A stretch of 64,000 bases of DNA from Paraprevotella xylaniphila YIT 11841 (GCF_000205165.1 NZ_GL883831.1:47496-111495); one strand, 5' to 3'. Shown: positions 18,858-27,281, numbered from the stretch's first letter. Notes: generated from the letters alone by a model not told the origin. Program-made: numbers and translations.

Positions 18858-19433
18858 TTATTTGTTTTTAATAAACCCTATCGGATTACGTGGCTTCTCT
18901 TGCAGTCGCTTTTGTGCCTGAAGCTCGGCAAGCGTCTGGTTTATGAGTTCCAGTTGCATACGGGTATCTTCGTTGATGTCGTTCTGGTCGGCAAAGACTT
19001 CCTCAATATATTTTTCGATATTTTCAATCCGCTGTTCCAGTTCTGATGTCTGGAATGGTTTAGGAAGCGCAGCCATTTGACGGATGGCTACAAAAGCTCT
19101 CATTATCCCAATATTTACTTCAATGGCTATGTCGCTGTTCAGGATTCCAGAAAGCATGGCAAGCCCTTGCTCCGTAAAAGCATAAGGAAGTTTTCTCGTA
19201 CCTCCCCAACTTGATGTTCCATTTTGGAATATCAAGTTTTGTTTGATCATGGAAAATTCCTCATTGGTAAGTTGGAACATAAAATCAGGTGGAAATCTTT
19301 TCATGTTCCGTTTGACTGCTTTGTTCAGGTTTCCGGTCGTAACTTGGTAAAGTTCTGCTAAATCTTTATCCAACATTACTTTTTGGCCTCTTATATCGTA
19401 TATCTTACTTTGGATTATTTCAAGTTGGTTCAT
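18858..19433 (-). CDS. ORF6N-domain protein (phage antirepressor-like)
   Basis: 191 aa. Residues 5-95 match the ORF6N DNA-binding-domain pattern: [35 protein letters not shown], and [15 protein letters not shown] helical, charged C-terminus with a probable coiled coil follows. ORF6N/KilA-N proteins are frequent phage antirepressors. It ends the leftward lysogeny block and lies opposite int. Confidence 0.85.
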   Translation of the reverse strand: MNQLEIIQSKIYDIRGQKVMLDKDLAELYQVTTGNLNKAVKRNMKRFPPDFMFQLTNEEFSMIKQNLIFQNGTSSWGGTRKLPYAFTEQGLAMLSGILNSDIAIEVNIGIMRAFVAIRQMAALPKPFQTSELEQRIENIEKYIEEVFADQNDINEDTRMQLELINQTLAELQAQKRLQEKPRNPIGFIKNK

Positions 19434-19490
19434 GGGCTATTCTCCTTTTTCTATTTTGATTCTTATAGGATTCCCGAATAGGAATGAGAA

Positions 19491-19724
19491 TCAGCAAGGC
19501 ACGCCATTCTCAAACAGATATTCAGGAGCTATGTCCGCGCCGTTTGCCCAAAATATCGTTTCATCCAACCCAAACTGGATAAACTTAGATTTGTCTTTCA
19601 GTTCTTCGTATGCAGGATATTCCAAAAGAGGTGCAAGGTCTATCTTTCGTTTTTCTCCATTATTGAAAGTGCATATCATGGTGTAATCACCAGTATATTC
19701 TACGTCTGTAACTTGAAGTATCAC
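19491..19724 (-). CDS. DUF2442-like small protein
   Basis: 77 aa. The layout CTFNNGEKRKIDLAPLL, then FWANGADIAPEYL, is the DUF2442 pattern. Such proteins often accompany DUF4160 proteins in toxin-antitoxin-like pairs, but no DUF4160 partner is visible here. Function unknown. Confidence 0.7.
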   Translation of the reverse strand: MILQVTDVEYTGDYTMICTFNNGEKRKIDLAPLLEYPAYEELKDKSKFIQFGLDETIFWANGADIAPEYLFENGVPC

Positions 19725-19766
19725 AATTGTATCTTTTTATCGATTAACATTCTTCGACTTTAATCG

Positions 19767-20642
19767 TTATTCAATAGCATTGTTGTTATCGTTTGATGAT
19801 ATTTTCCTAAAACGATACTCCGCATTGTTTTTGTCTAATGAATGTAGTTGCTCTTTTGCCATACGATGTAAAACGCTAAACCTGACATCACGAGCTATTC
19901 CGTTTTTAATCATTTCGGAATTATACGATTCCATATTGGATAACACTACTAACTGATTGATAGATGCTGTATCACGCATATTGAGTTTCTTTGCAAGTTC
20001 AGGGTTGGCTTCTTCCCAATCCTTAGCCGTATATCCAAACAAGGCAAGATTAAGCATGTCGGCTTCTGTCGCATAGATAATACGTTCCTTTGTTTTGGAT
20101 ATAGACAATTTTGGAATTATGTTGTCCCTAATGGCATCCGTATGAAGCTGATAATTCGTTTTTGACAAAATGCGTTTAACATCCCATTGCTGCACCAAAG
20201 GATTATTTTCAGATTCTTTCAGGCGTTGGTATTCCTTTATCAGATACAACTTGAAAACTGGGCTAATGGCTGCACCGAACTCAAACGCTATATCTTTATG
20301 TGCATAAGTGCCACCATAACGACCTGATTTGGAAATAATACCTATTGCATTTGTTTTTTCTACCCAACTATTCACGCTCATGGTAAAAGTAGGTAATCCT
20401 GCTTCCTTTTTAAAGTGGTCAAATTCGACCACTTTAAAATCCGGGTTATAAATGGTCTCCCATGTTCCAAGAAATTCAATGGTGGAGCGTGTCCTAATCC
20501 AGTTCTTTATTATATCCGCTGCACGAGAACTGTCATCCCTTGCTTTCACCATATCTGTAAGGCATATATAGTCATTTTCATTGGCTTGCAATACCACGGA
20601 TATTTCAGTGTTATTTACTGTTATCTTCTTTGTTGGTGACAT
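19767..20642 (-). CDS. KilA-N domain protein
   Basis: 291 aa. The N-terminal 130 residues carry the KilA-N signature (YICLTDMVKARD, IIKNWIRTRSTIEFLGTWE, NSWVEKTNAIGI, GGTYAHKDIAFEFGAAISP). A C-terminal helical domain of unknown role follows. It starts 3 nt after the XRE repressor stop, so both are in one leftward transcript. Likely antirepressor or regulator of the lysis-lysogeny decision. Confidence 0.86.
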   Translation of the reverse strand: MSPTKKITVNNTEISVVLQANENDYICLTDMVKARDDSSRAADIIKNWIRTRSTIEFLGTWETIYNPDFKVVEFDHFKKEAGLPTFTMSVNSWVEKTNAIGIISKSGRYGGTYAHKDIAFEFGAAISPVFKLYLIKEYQRLKESENNPLVQQWDVKRILSKTNYQLHTDAIRDNIIPKLSISKTKERIIYATEADMLNLALFGYTAKDWEEANPELAKKLNMRDTASINQLVVLSNMESYNSEMIKNGIARDVRFSVLHRMAKEQLHSLDKNNAEYRFRKISSNDNNNAIE

Positions 20643-20644
20643 GT

Positions 20645-20908
20645 TTATTCCTCCTTTTTATTCAATTCCAGTTTCGCACCGCATACGGGACAAATAATAA
20701 TATTGGATGTTTCGTCTTGTAACAATTCAGATACAGAAATGCCAATAATAGAAGCTATTTCTTTTAGTTTATCTAAAGACGGATTACCATTTATTATTTG
20801 TGATAGAGATGATTGAGTTATTCCTTTCCCTCCGTTTTTATTAGTCATCAATGCAGCTACTTGACTAACTGTAAAACCTCTTTTTTGAATTTGTTCTTTA
20901 ATATTCAT
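20645..20908 (-). CDS. XRE-family repressor with C-terminal zinc-ribbon-like knuckle
   Basis: 87 aa. Residues 6-63 form a helix-turn-helix of the XRE type (FTVSQVAALM, GITQSSLSQIINGNPSLDKLKEIASIIGISVSELL). The tail holds a CPVCGAK knuckle, which with a single CxxC might bind metal in a dimer. First gene of the leftward block with its own promoter; the ATTAG dyads in front are its likely operators. Confidence 0.85.
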   Translation of the reverse strand: MNIKEQIQKRGFTVSQVAALMTNKNGGKGITQSSLSQIINGNPSLDKLKEIASIIGISVSELLQDETSNIIICPVCGAKLELNKKEE

Positions 20909-20933
20909 AATGTATAAGTTTTAAATTATATCG

Positions 20934-20965
20934 CAAAGGTATCGTTTTAACTCTAAATAGCCAAA
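20934..20965 (-). promoter_or_regulatory. Leftward lysogeny promoter
   Basis: TACCTTTG (complement of 20934-20941) and TTTG (complement of 20962-20965), 20 bp apart, driving the XRE gene. Confidence 0.65.
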
Positions 20966-20969
20966 AAAA

Positions 20970-21082
20970 ATTAGATATATCTTCTTTAATACTTATTTTT
21001 ATTAGTTTTAAATTTATCCAATCATTTTGTTAATTATTAGTTAAATCTAATACAACTCATTGTGGTATTAGTTTTATCTAAT
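20970..21082. promoter_or_regulatory. Operator array of ATTAG sites
   Basis: Two dyads ATTAG-N6-CTAAT at 21036-21051 and 21067-21082, plus half-sites ATTAG at 20970 and 21001. Start-to-start spacing is 31, 35 and 31 bp, about three helical turns. The last dyad overlaps the -7 box of the rightward promoter and the first half-site abuts the leftward -33. Confidence 0.6.
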
Positions 21083-21089
21083 ATCTTTG
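21060..21089 (+). promoter_or_regulatory. Rightward promoter
   Basis: TTG at 21060-21062, 19 bp, TATCTTTG at 21082-21089. Divergent from the repressor promoter and overlapped by a dyad operator. Confidence 0.65.
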
Positions 21090-21131
21090 CATCATCAAAC
21101 AAGAAGTAATAACAAATAAAACGATATAGAT

Positions 21132-21415
21132 ATGAGTATCATAGATTATAAGAAAGGTGAGAACAAAGGTGCTTTGTTTATTCATGGTGCAATATCAAGC
21201 TGCGTGCGTTACTTCACAAGAAGATAGTAGAGTTCTATTTCAAGAAAACGGACGGCACGTTACGCCAAGCGTTCGGCACGCTCAAAGAAGGGTTGATTGG
21301 TGAAACAAAAGGCACAGGCAGAAAGCCGAATGAAAACCTGCAAGTGTATTGGGACACTGAAAAAGAAGAATACAGGTGTTTCAAGAAATGCAATCTGGTT
21401 AGGTTCTCGAAATAA
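21132..21415 (+). pseudogene. Frameshifted SH3-beta-barrel/DUF2693-like gene
   Basis: An ATG at 21132 opens 31 codons (starting MSIIDYKKGENKG) before a stop. A second frame, open from 21161 to the TAA at 21413-21415, encodes a compact module: IVEFYFKKTDGTLRQAFGTL, then NENLQVYWDTEKEEYRCFKK. This resembles the small SH3-fold proteins common in Bacteroides phages. The second frame has no ATG, so the gene looks split by a one-base frameshift upstream of about 21220. A non-AUG start is the alternative. Confidence 0.55.
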
Positions 21416-21479
21416 AGGCCACAATGACAAGACAATAATAGCGAGTTGGGGCTTCGGCCAACGTTTCTTGCAATGATGC

Positions 21480-21504
21480 CCCCACCGTCAAATGGGCGGT
21501 GGGG
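21480..21504 (+). terminator. Hairpin terminator
   Basis: CCCCACCG / CGGTGGGG with a 9-nt loop followed by TTT, after the SH3-like gene. Confidence 0.55.
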
Positions 21505-21602
21505 TTTGGATGAACGGCCGTGCAAATGCAGGGATTTTACAACAACGCAGTGATTGTCACAAATAAGATTTTAATTTATTCCATTGTATTTTATAGTATT
21601 AG

Positions 21603-21633
21603 TACCTTTGGGAATACCATTTTCTCAAAGGTA
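21603..21633 (+). promoter_or_regulatory. Promoter with -7 box inside a palindrome
   Basis: TACCTTTG at 21603-21610 is mirrored by CAAAGGTA at 21626-21633, just before the ParB-like gene. The 8-bp inverted repeat may be an operator or a 5' hairpin. Confidence 0.5.
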
Positions 21634-21638
21634 TTTTC

Positions 21639-22712
21639 ATGCAAAGAACCAAGATAGATATACAGAAAGTTTTACCTAATGAAGGACAAATAGAAGGACT
21701 TCCGAGAAATCCACGTCTCATTAAAGGCGAGAAGTTCCGGAAGTTATGCCGTTCTATCCAGTCGCTTCCGGAAATGACTGAAGCAAGGGATATTCTTGTT
21801 TATCCACATCAAGGAGATTATGTCGTTATCGGCGGCAATATGAGGTTGCAAGCCTATAAGCATTTGGGTTGGAAAGAAGTGCCTTGTTGCGTGTTGCCCG
21901 TAGATATGCCAGTAGAAAAACTCCGCCAGATGCTCATTCAAGACAACAACCCGTTCGGAGAAAACGATTGGGATGCTTTGGCTAACGAATGGGATAGCGA
22001 AGAACTGAACGATTGGGGATTTGATGTATGGCAAGAACCAAAAAAGGAGAAGAAAGCCCAACCAACCAAAGATACACGGAACGAAACGGAGGCAGAAAAG
22101 CCCGACTTCTTTGCCGCCATGTTGGGAGACCGTATCTATGACAGCGATAACGAGTTTGACATCCCTACACTAAGATTGGACAGACAGCCCACAAGCGGCT
22201 TGCTTCTGCCATTTTCCGGATGGGGAGCGGACACAAGAGCAAAGAAAGGCATATCCACCTATCATTTCTACGTAGAGGACTACCGCTTCACAAACATCTG
22301 GAACAATCCCGTATCGGTATTGGATAGTGGGTGTTCAGAACTGGTAGAACCAAATTTTTCATTATTCGATACCACTCCAATAGCTTATGGATTACAACAA
22401 ATATACATGAAGCGTTGGATTGCCCGTTTTTGGCAGGAGTGCGGTGCAAAAGTATATGCCGACCTTAATGTGTCGCAGAAGTTTTACAAGTACAACCGAC
22501 TGGGCATCCCTGACGGTTACAACGCTTTTGCTACACGCGGTTATGCTGATAGGCTGGAATACCTTAAAATGGAAATACAAATCGCTCGTGAAATATCAGG
22601 TCTCGACAACCCCAACATGATAGTTTACGGCGGCGGAGAGAAGATAAAGGAACTGTGCACAAAGAACAATGTGCTGTATGTGGAGCAGTTCATACGTAAT
22701 AGGATAAAGTGA
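21639..22712 (+). CDS. ParB-like nuclease domain fused to DUF4417
   Basis: 357 aa. Residues 1-110 form a ParB/Srx-like domain (NPRLIKGEKFRKL, VIGGNMRLQAYKHLGWKEVPC). A linker rich in Lys/Glu leads to a C-terminal DUF4417-like domain from about 170 (NFSLFDTTPIAYGLQQIYMK, YADLNVSQKF, NAFATRGY, MIVYGGGEKIKELC). ParB-like phage proteins can be CTP-dependent switches or nucleases; DUF4417 has no known activity. It stands directly ahead of the packaging genes, where a regulator or a DNA-processing partner of terminase would fit. Confidence 0.75.
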   Translation: MQRTKIDIQKVLPNEGQIEGLPRNPRLIKGEKFRKLCRSIQSLPEMTEARDILVYPHQGDYVVIGGNMRLQAYKHLGWKEVPCCVLPVDMPVEKLRQMLIQDNNPFGENDWDALANEWDSEELNDWGFDVWQEPKKEKKAQPTKDTRNETEAEKPDFFAAMLGDRIYDSDNEFDIPTLRLDRQPTSGLLLPFSGWGADTRAKKGISTYHFYVEDYRFTNIWNNPVSVLDSGCSELVEPNFSLFDTTPIAYGLQQIYMKRWIARFWQECGAKVYADLNVSQKFYKYNRLGIPDGYNAFATRGYADRLEYLKMEIQIAREISGLDNPNMIVYGGGEKIKELCTKNNVLYVEQFIRNRIK

Positions 22713-22727
22713 AAGGGAATAAAAATT

Positions 22728-23240
22728 ATGGCAAAGACTTCGGGTGGTGTGCGCACATATCGGCAAGGCAGCTCCACTTACCGCAAACGGCAGGCGGAGG
22801 TTGAAGCCATGCGTCAAAGCGGCAAGTATTCCAGTGTGGAAATGGGTAAAGGTGGCGGCTACGTGGCTATTGAGAAAAGTACAGCACGTCACAAGCCCGA
22901 AGAACTGGAAGCGGCTCGCATCCTTGCAGACAAGGGGTACAAAGTGACACTGAAGAATGAGGCTGGTTCAACAAAGACTCCCGACGGGTATTTGTTTACG
23001 GTTTCATTTGAACAAAGGACACCTACAGGGAGTTCCGCAAAGAATATACGGGCATCGCTTTATCATGGAAGGGATAAGAAAGCTGATATTCCTATACTTT
23101 ACATGAAAGGAAACGGTCATACCCGTAAAAGTGTTGAAGACGGAATAAAGTATTTTGAGAGTTCAAGCAAATATCGCTTTAAAGAAATTATAATCGTTAC
23201 GCAAGATGGAAGAATACATCGTCATAAACATAACTCTTAA
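22728..23240 (+). CDS. CdiA C-terminal-like nuclease-fold protein (candidate)
   Basis: 170 aa. Residues 56-160 resemble the CdiA-CT/PD-(D/E)xK type of small nuclease: helix EELEAARILADKGYKV, strand with PDGYLF (D86), then FEQRTPTGSS (E95, R97) in the place of the usual E-x-K, and a terminal beta-alpha-beta unit. A basic N-terminus precedes it. The missing lysine leaves activity in doubt. It sits between the ParB-DUF4417 gene and terminase; the same fold is sometimes fused to phage head proteins. No immunity gene is adjacent. Confidence 0.5.
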   Translation: MAKTSGGVRTYRQGSSTYRKRQAEVEAMRQSGKYSSVEMGKGGGYVAIEKSTARHKPEELEAARILADKGYKVTLKNEAGSTKTPDGYLFTVSFEQRTPTGSSAKNIRASLYHGRDKKADIPILYMKGNGHTRKSVEDGIKYFESSSKYRFKEIIIVTQDGRIHRHKHNS

Positions 23241-23337
23241 AAAGAAGCGGTCACTGACTTACGCTTCGACCTTACCCGATAGGAAATGTCCTACTAAGCA
23301 ACCGGGGGGCTGCCAGTTCCCGACCCGGACTATAAGT
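23239..23337 (-). ncRNA. Predicted structured small RNA, about 100 nt
   Basis: Minus-strand unit with a TACTTTTG promoter, three hairpins and an intrinsic terminator. From 5': CCGGG-TC-GGG...CCC-CCCGG (23328-23302), TAGGA-CATT-TCCTA (23293-23280), then GAAGCG...CGCTTC with an inner GTC/GAC and TTTTT (23267-23239). The T tract overlaps the stop of the 170-aa gene on the other strand. The stretch is GC-rich compared with its surroundings and contains no ORF. I do not recognise the family. Confidence 0.55.
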
Positions 23338-23343
23338 ATGATA

Positions 23344-23374
23344 CAAAAGTAGCAATAATAATTGAGAAAGCATA
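23344..23374 (-). promoter_or_regulatory. Promoter of the minus-strand small RNA
   Basis: TACTTTTG (complement of 23344-23351) and TATG (complement of 23371-23374), 19 bp apart; the -33 is one base off consensus. Confidence 0.5.
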
Positions 23375-23399
23375 GAAATCGGCTTGAAAACGGCTTGAA

Positions 23400-23792
23400 A
23401 TGGCAAATAAGAGAATAGTTGAAGATGGGATAAAGACTCGTTTCACGAGCGAACGTCAGCCGCCCAAAAGTGGCCGAAAGCCCAAACTATACACCGTTGC
23501 CAAGAAAGCCTACAACGTGTCACGTGAGGAATGGAACGAAGTAAAATTATACCTCCTTCAATGTACCCCGCAGGAGATTGACACGATTATCGGCAAGGAC
23601 GATACCCCGATGTGGGTGCTTATCCTTGCGCGTGGCTTAAAAAGAAATGCGGCAAAAGGAGTGACCGATGTCTTGAACGACATGGAAGACCGTTTGTTTG
23701 GACGTGCTGTGTCTTCCCCGGACAGCGAACAGACAATGGAACATGGAAGTATCAGTATTGATAAATGGATAAAAAAGAATAGTGATGATTGA
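23400..23792 (+). CDS. Terminase small subunit (probable)
   Basis: 130 aa, basic N-terminus (RQPPKSGRKPKLY), then a helical region. Assignment rests mainly on position: it overlaps the large subunit start by eight bases. DNA-recognition component of the packaging motor. No zinc or catalytic motif is visible. Confidence 0.65.
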   Translation: MANKRIVEDGIKTRFTSERQPPKSGRKPKLYTVAKKAYNVSREEWNEVKLYLLQCTPQEIDTIIGKDDTPMWVLILARGLKRNAAKGVTDVLNDMEDRLFGRAVSSPDSEQTMEHGSISIDKWIKKNSDD

Positions 23793-25077
23793 ATCAGTCC
23801 CTCAAATAGATCCACAAAACGTTTATATTCCGCTTTATGAAGACACGGAACACTTTATCATTCTCATAACTGGAGGTAGAGGTAGTGGAAAATCGTTCAA
23901 TGCGGCTACTTTTATTGAGCGGCTTACATTTGAACAGTCAAGAGACCGCACGTTCGCCCACAGTATTTTGTATTGTCGCTATACAATGGTGTCAGCCAAC
24001 CTATCTATTATACCGGAGATACAAGAGAAGATAGACATAGACGGTGGAAGCAAATATTTTAAAACTACTCGTTCGGATATAGTAAACATGTTCAGCGGCG
24101 GACGCATTATGTTCCGTGGTATCAAGACTTCTTCCGGCAATCAGACGGCAAAGTTGAAATCCATTCACGGCATTACGACTTTTGTCTGCGATGAAGCGGA
24201 AGAATGGACGAACGAGCAAGACTTTGACAAAATCATGCTTTCCATTCGCCAAAAAGGGATTCAGAACCGGATTATCATCATTATGAATCCGACTGATTCC
24301 AATCATTTCATTTATAAAAAATACATCGAGAACACGCATAAGTTAGTGGAGATTGACGGCGTGCCGGTGCAGATTTCCACTCATCCGAACGTGCTCCACA
24401 TCCATACGACCTACTTCGACAACATCGACAATCTTTCTCCCCAATTCATCAAAGAAGTGGAACAGATGAAAGCGGAGAATCCCGAAAAGTATGCTCATAC
24501 GGTTATCGGACGTTGGGCTGATGTGGCAGAGGGGGCAATTTATAAAAAGTGGGGTGTCGTAAAGTCTATTCCTCAATGGTGCAAGAAGATTGCATTAGGG
24601 TTAGACTTCGGATTTACCCATGATGAAACAGCAATCGTAATGTGTGGGGTGATGGATAATGATTTGTACATTGACGAGATATGTTATAAAACACAGATGC
24701 TCACAAAGGATATTATCCAGACGCTTAGACCCTATCAAGGGATGAAAGTCATTGCCGATAGCGCCGACCCTCGTCTGATTCAAGAAATACATAATGCAGG
24801 AATACGTATATATCCGGTTGAAAAAGGAAAAGGCTCTGTCATTGCAGGTATTGAAAAGGCTAAGGAGTTTAACATATTCGTCACCGAACGCTCGTACAAT
24901 CTGATGAACGAATTACGAAACTATGTTTGGGACAAGGATAAAGACGGGCATTATGTAAACCAACCGGCAGACGAACAGGATGACCACTTATGTGATAGTT
25001 TCCGCTATTATGTATATGGCATGATATTAGGTAAGATTCAGAAACCACGGGATAATTCAGGAATATTCGCACACTAA
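23785..25077 (+). CDS. Terminase large subunit
   Basis: 430 aa from ATG 23785 (a GTG one codon earlier is in frame). ATPase domain: Walker A GGRGSGKSF near residue 32, Walker B TTFVCDEAEEW, then a coupling motif IIIMNPTDSNHF. The RuvC-like nuclease domain starts at about 270 (LGLDFGFTHDETAIV) with a second acid at VIADSADPRLI and the third at DEQDDHLCDSFRYYV. This cuts and translocates phage DNA into proheads. All key residues are intact. Confidence 0.94.
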   Translation: MIESVPQIDPQNVYIPLYEDTEHFIILITGGRGSGKSFNAATFIERLTFEQSRDRTFAHSILYCRYTMVSANLSIIPEIQEKIDIDGGSKYFKTTRSDIVNMFSGGRIMFRGIKTSSGNQTAKLKSIHGITTFVCDEAEEWTNEQDFDKIMLSIRQKGIQNRIIIIMNPTDSNHFIYKKYIENTHKLVEIDGVPVQISTHPNVLHIHTTYFDNIDNLSPQFIKEVEQMKAENPEKYAHTVIGRWADVAEGAIYKKWGVVKSIPQWCKKIALGLDFGFTHDETAIVMCGVMDNDLYIDEICYKTQMLTKDIIQTLRPYQGMKVIADSADPRLIQEIHNAGIRIYPVEKGKGSVIAGIEKAKEFNIFVTERSYNLMNELRNYVWDKDKDGHYVNQPADEQDDHLCDSFRYYVYGMILGKIQKPRDNSGIFAH

Positions 25078-25089
25078 AAATATTGATAT

Positions 25090-26604
25090 ATGAGAACGAT
25101 AGACGAAGTTTTAAGAATTGAGGATATAGACCAAAAGATAGCCTATTTGAAAAAAGGCCGCAAGACGGAGCTTCCCGATGCGGTGAAGCTGTACAACGAC
25201 TGGAATCCTAACCGCCATGAGATAATCACGGACACGGAAAAATACCCAAAGATTAAAATCACGGTCGAAAAGGAGAAGGAGGTCTATGATGAAAAGACAG
25301 GCAAGACAACCACTATCCCGAAAAAAACAAAAGATGTGGAGCCTAACCGCATCGCTCTGCCTATTGAACAGGACATTGTGAATATTCAGACCGCTTTCAC
25401 TGTGGGCACGGAGCCGAAGATGAACTGCGAACCGGAAGAAAACGAACAAGGATTGTTTTCTGCCCTGAGAAAGGTGTTGGAAAAGAACAAAATCAAGTAT
25501 CAGAACAAGCGAATCGTGCGCTCGTGGCTTTCCGAACAGGAGTGTGCCGAATATTGGTACGTGGTGAAAGATGATGGTTTTTGGGCAAAGTTGAAGCGCA
25601 AGATTGGCACCCTTTTCGGCGCGTCCGCTCCTGAATACCGTCTGAATAGCGTGATTTGGTCACCATTTAGGGGTGACAAGCTATATCCTTTCTTTGATGA
25701 TAGCAATAACTTGGTGGCTTTCTCTCGCGAGTACAAGAAAAAGGATTTGGACGACGTGGAGATTACCTGTTTTATGACTATTACGGCAGATTCCGTTTAC
25801 CAATGGGAGTTTATAGACGGTTGGAAATCCGTTTCTTCATTCAAACATGGATTCAAGAAGCTGCCTGTCCTGTATTGCTATCGTCCGGAAGCCTATTGTG
25901 AGAAGATTAAGACACTCCGGGTGCGGTTGGAGAAACTTCTATCCAATTATGCCGATTGTATAGATTATCACTTCTTCCCTATCCTGATGTTGTTCGGTGA
26001 TGTGCAGAACTTTTCAGGTGAGTTTAAGAGCCGAGTAGTAGAACTGACTGGACAAGGAGCAAATGCGCAATATCTGACGTGGAATCAGGTCCCTACAACA
26101 GTCCAGTACGAAGCTGAAACGTTGATAAATCAAATATATGCGCTCACAAATACTCCTCGAATATCTTTTGATGCAATAAAAGGTAGTGGGAACGTTCTTT
26201 CCGGTGTGGCTTTCGATTATGTTTTCCTTTCCACCCACCTGAACGTGGAAAACTTGGCAGAGGTAATCGGCGAGTTCATGCAGAGACGTGTCAATTTCCT
26301 TGTTTCCGCGCTTGGTTCCATCAATTCCAGTCTTGAAAAAGCAGCCGAAACGATAGACATCAACGTGGAAATAGAACCTTACCGATTGGAAAACCTTTCA
26401 GAAAAGATAGACACAGCATTGAAAGCCAAGAACGGAGAATTATGGTCACAGCAGCGCGCTATCACTTTCGTTGGAAATATAGATAATGTGCTAGATGAGG
26501 TCGAGCAGATAAAGGAAGAGCAAGCCGAGAAACAGCAAAATGAAATCTCCAAGCAGGAAAAACTATCAAAGTTCAGTAGTAAAAGCAACCAACCTGTAAA
26601 ATAG
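25090..26604 (+). CDS. Phage portal protein
   Basis: 504 aa, position and content of an SPP1-gp6-like portal: N-terminal RTIDEVLRIEDIDQKI, NRIALPIEQDIVNIQTAFTVG, central crown-like region and a C-terminal helical part (EKIDTALKAKNGELWSQ). Forms the dodecameric vertex through which DNA passes and to which connectors bind. Confidence 0.86.
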   Translation: MRTIDEVLRIEDIDQKIAYLKKGRKTELPDAVKLYNDWNPNRHEIITDTEKYPKIKITVEKEKEVYDEKTGKTTTIPKKTKDVEPNRIALPIEQDIVNIQTAFTVGTEPKMNCEPEENEQGLFSALRKVLEKNKIKYQNKRIVRSWLSEQECAEYWYVVKDDGFWAKLKRKIGTLFGASAPEYRLNSVIWSPFRGDKLYPFFDDSNNLVAFSREYKKKDLDDVEITCFMTITADSVYQWEFIDGWKSVSSFKHGFKKLPVLYCYRPEAYCEKIKTLRVRLEKLLSNYADCIDYHFFPILMLFGDVQNFSGEFKSRVVELTGQGANAQYLTWNQVPTTVQYEAETLINQIYALTNTPRISFDAIKGSGNVLSGVAFDYVFLSTHLNVENLAEVIGEFMQRRVNFLVSALGSINSSLEKAAETIDINVEIEPYRLENLSEKIDTALKAKNGELWSQQRAITFVGNIDNVLDEVEQIKEEQAEKQQNEISKQEKLSKFSSKSNQPVK

Positions 26605-26662
26605 GACTACTGACATTTTGAATAATATTTGGGATACTTTTCCGGTTTACCAATATTATTCA

Positions 26663-26670
26663 TATATTTG
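26663..26670 (+). promoter_or_regulatory. -7 element of the 140-aa moron gene
   Basis: TATATTTG, 17 bp before the ATG, in an AT-rich stretch between portal and scaffold. Confidence 0.5.
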
Positions 26671-26686
26671 CGATAAATAAGCTACT

Positions 26687-27109
26687 ATGTTGGATATTAA
26701 AGAATTAAGAATAGGGAATTATTTAAACTTAAATTCTCAATTATTTAAGGTTAAAAAGCTGTCTTTAAATGGCAATTTTTATTCTTATGAAATTGATAAA
26801 AATCTTGTATGCGGATGTTATTGCAATCCATTGCCTTGTTATAGAGAAGTAGAATGTGTTTCTACTAAAGATTTGTCTCCTATCCCTTTGACATCAGAGC
26901 TTTTGGAGAAATGCGGCTTTGTTTATGAAAATGTATTTGATTCGTATTGGTCGCCTGATTTACGCTATTTAAAGGAAACTAAAGAAGGATTTTACTTGTA
27001 TGACAATGAAAATTGTTGTTGCCGCATAAGTAAATCCATTCATTTCTTACATCAGTTACAGAATATGTATTACTGTTTGACTAATCAAGAATTGAATGTA
27101 AAGCTATAG
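26687..27109 (+). CDS. Moron-like gene of unknown function
   Basis: 140 aa, begins MLDIKELRIGNYLNLNSQLF and includes LTSELLEKCGF, a phrase found in many small Bacteroides phage proteins from memory. A cysteine-rich patch (CGCYCNPLPCYREVEC) lies at about 44-59. The gene is markedly more AT-rich than portal and scaffold, has its own promoter and its own terminator, and interrupts an otherwise continuous late operon. It looks like an independently expressed cargo gene. Confidence 0.6.
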   Translation: MLDIKELRIGNYLNLNSQLFKVKKLSLNGNFYSYEIDKNLVCGCYCNPLPCYREVECVSTKDLSPIPLTSELLEKCGFVYENVFDSYWSPDLRYLKETKEGFYLYDNENCCCRISKSIHFLHQLQNMYYCLTNQELNVKL

Positions 27110-27135
27110 ACATCTTATCCATCTACGTATTGTCG

Positions 27136-27166
27136 GCGCGATTCCACCCGGTTTCGCGCTTTCTTT
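27136..27166 (+). terminator. Terminator after the moron
   Basis: GCGCGA-N12-TCGCGC followed by TTTCTTT. Confidence 0.65.
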
Positions 27167-27281
27167 GTATTTAATTCATGACAATCCCGCTATTGTCACG
27201 TATTATTCTTCCCTAAATTTCTTTTTTCTCTTCCACATCTGTAATTTTACCGTAGGATTTTATTAATCAAGCTCATACGGT

